Shown here: positions 22,091 to 23,199 of the stretch, piece by piece
Layout of the letters: the number at the start of each line of letters is the position of its first letter
How positions within the stretch are numbered: position 1 is the first letter of the stretch
Source of the DNA: JAJDNW01 sp039714495
GTDB lineage: Bacteria; Desulfobacterota; Desulfobacteria; Desulfobacterales; B30-G6
Assembly: GCA_039714495.1 (NCBI GenBank)
Contig: JBDLJD010000065.1
Location: 1 to 23,199 of the forward strand
DNA length: 23,199 nucleotides
Direction of reading: 5' to 3'
The notes under the pieces: model-generated
Told to the model about the DNA's origin: nothing
The model's input: the letters and a program-made list of their open reading frames with translations, nothing else
Databases searched by the model: none
Translations under genes and position numbers: made by a program

Positions 22091-23026
22091 TTAGAAAAAG
22101 AAGACCCACCAGGCCAGCATAGCGATGGCGATGCGGTAATAGCCAAAGAGTTCCAGGCCGTAGCGGTTGAGGTACCCCACCATCCATTTAACGGACAACA
22201 TTGCCGACACAAACGCGAAGACAAGGCCCAGTGCCATGGGAAAAAAATCAAACACATGGATCATCTCCCGGCCGTGTTTCAAAAGGTCGTAAAACGATGC
22301 GGCGCTCAGGGTCACCGCCCCCAGGAGAAAGCTGAACTCCACGGCCGCCGTCATGGACACCCCCATGAAAAGCGCACCGAGGATGGTGGCCAGGCTCCGG
22401 CTCACCCCCGGCCACATGGCCAGGCACTGGGCAAAACCGATGAAAAGGGACACCGGGATGCTGATATCCTCGATACGTCTTCCTTGGTGAATATCGATGG
22501 ACCGGTGGCGGCACAGGAAGGCAAACCCGAGAATCACCAGTCCGCCCACCACCCAGCCGATGATCACCGGGTAGGTGCCGAACAATCGGCTCTTGATCTG
22601 GTCCTCCAGGGCAAGACCGACCACCACGGCCGGCAGAAATGCAAAAATAAGGTTGGCCAGGAGTTTGCGACCGGCAGCATCACCTTTGAAAATCCCCTGG
22701 TAAAGGGAGACAAACCGGTTCAGGCAGATCACCAAGATGGCCAGAATGGCGCCAAACTGAATGACCACGATATAGGCGTTGATGGCCGCATCCGATGCAG
22801 GATCGTCGCCCAGTCCCATCATCTCCTTTGCCACCAGGAGATGTCCGGTGGAGCTTACGGGCAGGTATTCGGTCAATCCCTCGACAATCCCCAGCACGAT
22901 GGCCTGGTAATTGTTCAGACCGCTTCCCATGGCAGGAGAATTGTCAGCAGCCCATGACAACCCTATTGCCAGTACAATCAATCCGGCGAATACAGCCACC
23001 CCCCACCGGGGATATCTTTTTTGCAT
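22091..23026 (-). CDS. uppP: Undecaprenyl-diphosphatase UppP (BacA)
   Basis: About 311 residues. UppP dephosphorylates undecaprenyl pyrophosphate to recycle the peptidoglycan lipid carrier and confers bacitracin resistance. The two signature regions are GIVEGLTEYLPVSSTGHLLVAKEMM (about 46-70; catalytic Glu and the PVSSTGH loop) and MWPGVSRSLATILGALFMGVS (about 205-225; essential Arg and Ser). Eight or more membrane helices are seen. Compared with E. coli it has about 38 extra N-terminal residues that look like a signal peptide or an additional helix (WGVAVFAGLIVLAIGLSWAAD). The frame opens at a TTG (23032); the ATG at 23026 lies 6 bp after AGGA. It seems monocistronic. Confidence 0.95.
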   Translation of the reverse strand: MQKRYPRWGVAVFAGLIVLAIGLSWAADNSPAMGSGLNNYQAIVLGIVEGLTEYLPVSSTGHLLVAKEMMGLGDDPASDAAINAYIVVIQFGAILAILVICLNRFVSLYQGIFKGDAAGRKLLANLIFAFLPAVVVGLALEDQIKSRLFGTYPVIIGWVVGGLVILGFAFLCRHRSIDIHQGRRIEDISIPVSLFIGFAQCLAMWPGVSRSLATILGALFMGVSMTAAVEFSFLLGAVTLSAASFYDLLKHGREMIHVFDFFPMALGLVFAFVSAMLSVKWMVGYLNRYGLELFGYYRIAIAMLAWWVFFF

Positions 23027-23199
23027 GATCAATCCTGGTTTAATCTTGTCACTTTAAAGTGTTTTTCTCATATATATGTTGTCAGGTACGGATTGCATAG
23101 ATTTTATACAAGTATGGTAACTACGCTCCGCTGTAATTTGATGCAATTTTTCTTCGAGCGTAATTTATCGCCGATATCGGCCTCAAACTGCCTGCAACA
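23027..23199. other. Upstream region of uppP at window edge
   Basis: About 170 bp without a recognisable gene. CACTTTAAAGTG (23050-23061) is a perfect 12-bp palindrome located 24 bp before the uppP ATG, in a position where it could be an operator or overlap the promoter. A minus-strand frame is open from the window edge to about 23104 (32 codons) with no family-like sequence. Confidence 0.4.

Noticed and set aside
22031..22957. 308-codon plus-strand frame opposite uppP
   Set aside because: His/Gly/Gln-rich antisense translation of a clear UppP gene; no family features.
23104..23199. Minus-strand frame open to the right edge as a partial gene
   Set aside because: Only 32 codons, no recognisable family, and two other frames look equally open; unsupported.

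Overview
The window looks like chromosome of a Gram-negative anaerobe, most likely a Desulfobacterota (deltaproteobacterial, Desulfobacterales-like) organism. This rests on the mix of outer-membrane proteins, a tripartite RND pump, acyl-CoA/fatty-acid enzymes, a corrinoid (methyl-carrier) protein, and intergenic DNA filled with degenerate purine-rich repeats. No rRNA, tRNA, CRISPR array or intact insertion sequence is visible. Taxonomy is inference.

Layout. 1-2640: fluoride channel FluC/CrcB with a DUF190 partner on the minus strand, then a KASIII-like beta-ketoacyl synthase on the plus strand. Related degenerate repeats lie, in inverted orientation, at both ends of this block. 2652-4951: a crotonase-family enzyme with a TTG start, a GYD-domain protein and an orphan cyclic-nucleotide-binding protein. 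4969-8175, minus strand: outer-membrane beta-barrel protein, a 39-residue fragment, an NAD(P)H-dependent flavin oxidoreductase and an MFS transporter. 8350-10151: an AT-rich island with a corrinoid protein and a very small protein resembling only the N-terminal domain of S-adenosylmethionine synthetase, divergent from a MarR-type regulator. 10184-16189: a bidirectional terminator, then an RND pump operon read right to left (TolC-like, adaptor, permease), preceded by a YgaP-like DUF2892 membrane protein. 16190-18838: a long regulatory-looking intergenic region, a porin, and a tandem-thioredoxin/HEAT protein. 18985-21206: RtcB RNA ligase between two wrecked genes (J-domain protein and GNAT acetyltransferase) that have each kept both ends and lost the middle. 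21285-23026: an unknown six-helix membrane protein in AT-rich DNA, and undecaprenyl-diphosphatase UppP.

How the genes work together. The pump operon is the clearest unit: TolC-like, adaptor and permease genes are 3-10 bp apart. A promoter whose -35 box lies inside one arm of a 13-bp inverted repeat suggests local repression. FluC and DUF190 form a second tight pair. The corrinoid protein and mini-MetK domain look like a two-gene unit without its methyltransferase.

The two observations I rate highest are: (1) the standalone MetK N-terminal domain beside a corrinoid protein, with the usual His-Pro-Asp-Lys motif gone; (2) two 95-bp sites, 12 kb apart, each made of inverted 13-bp boxes with the core TCATTAGAAAC separated by exactly 69 bp of unrelated sequence, upstream of a GYD-domain gene and a DUF2892 gene.
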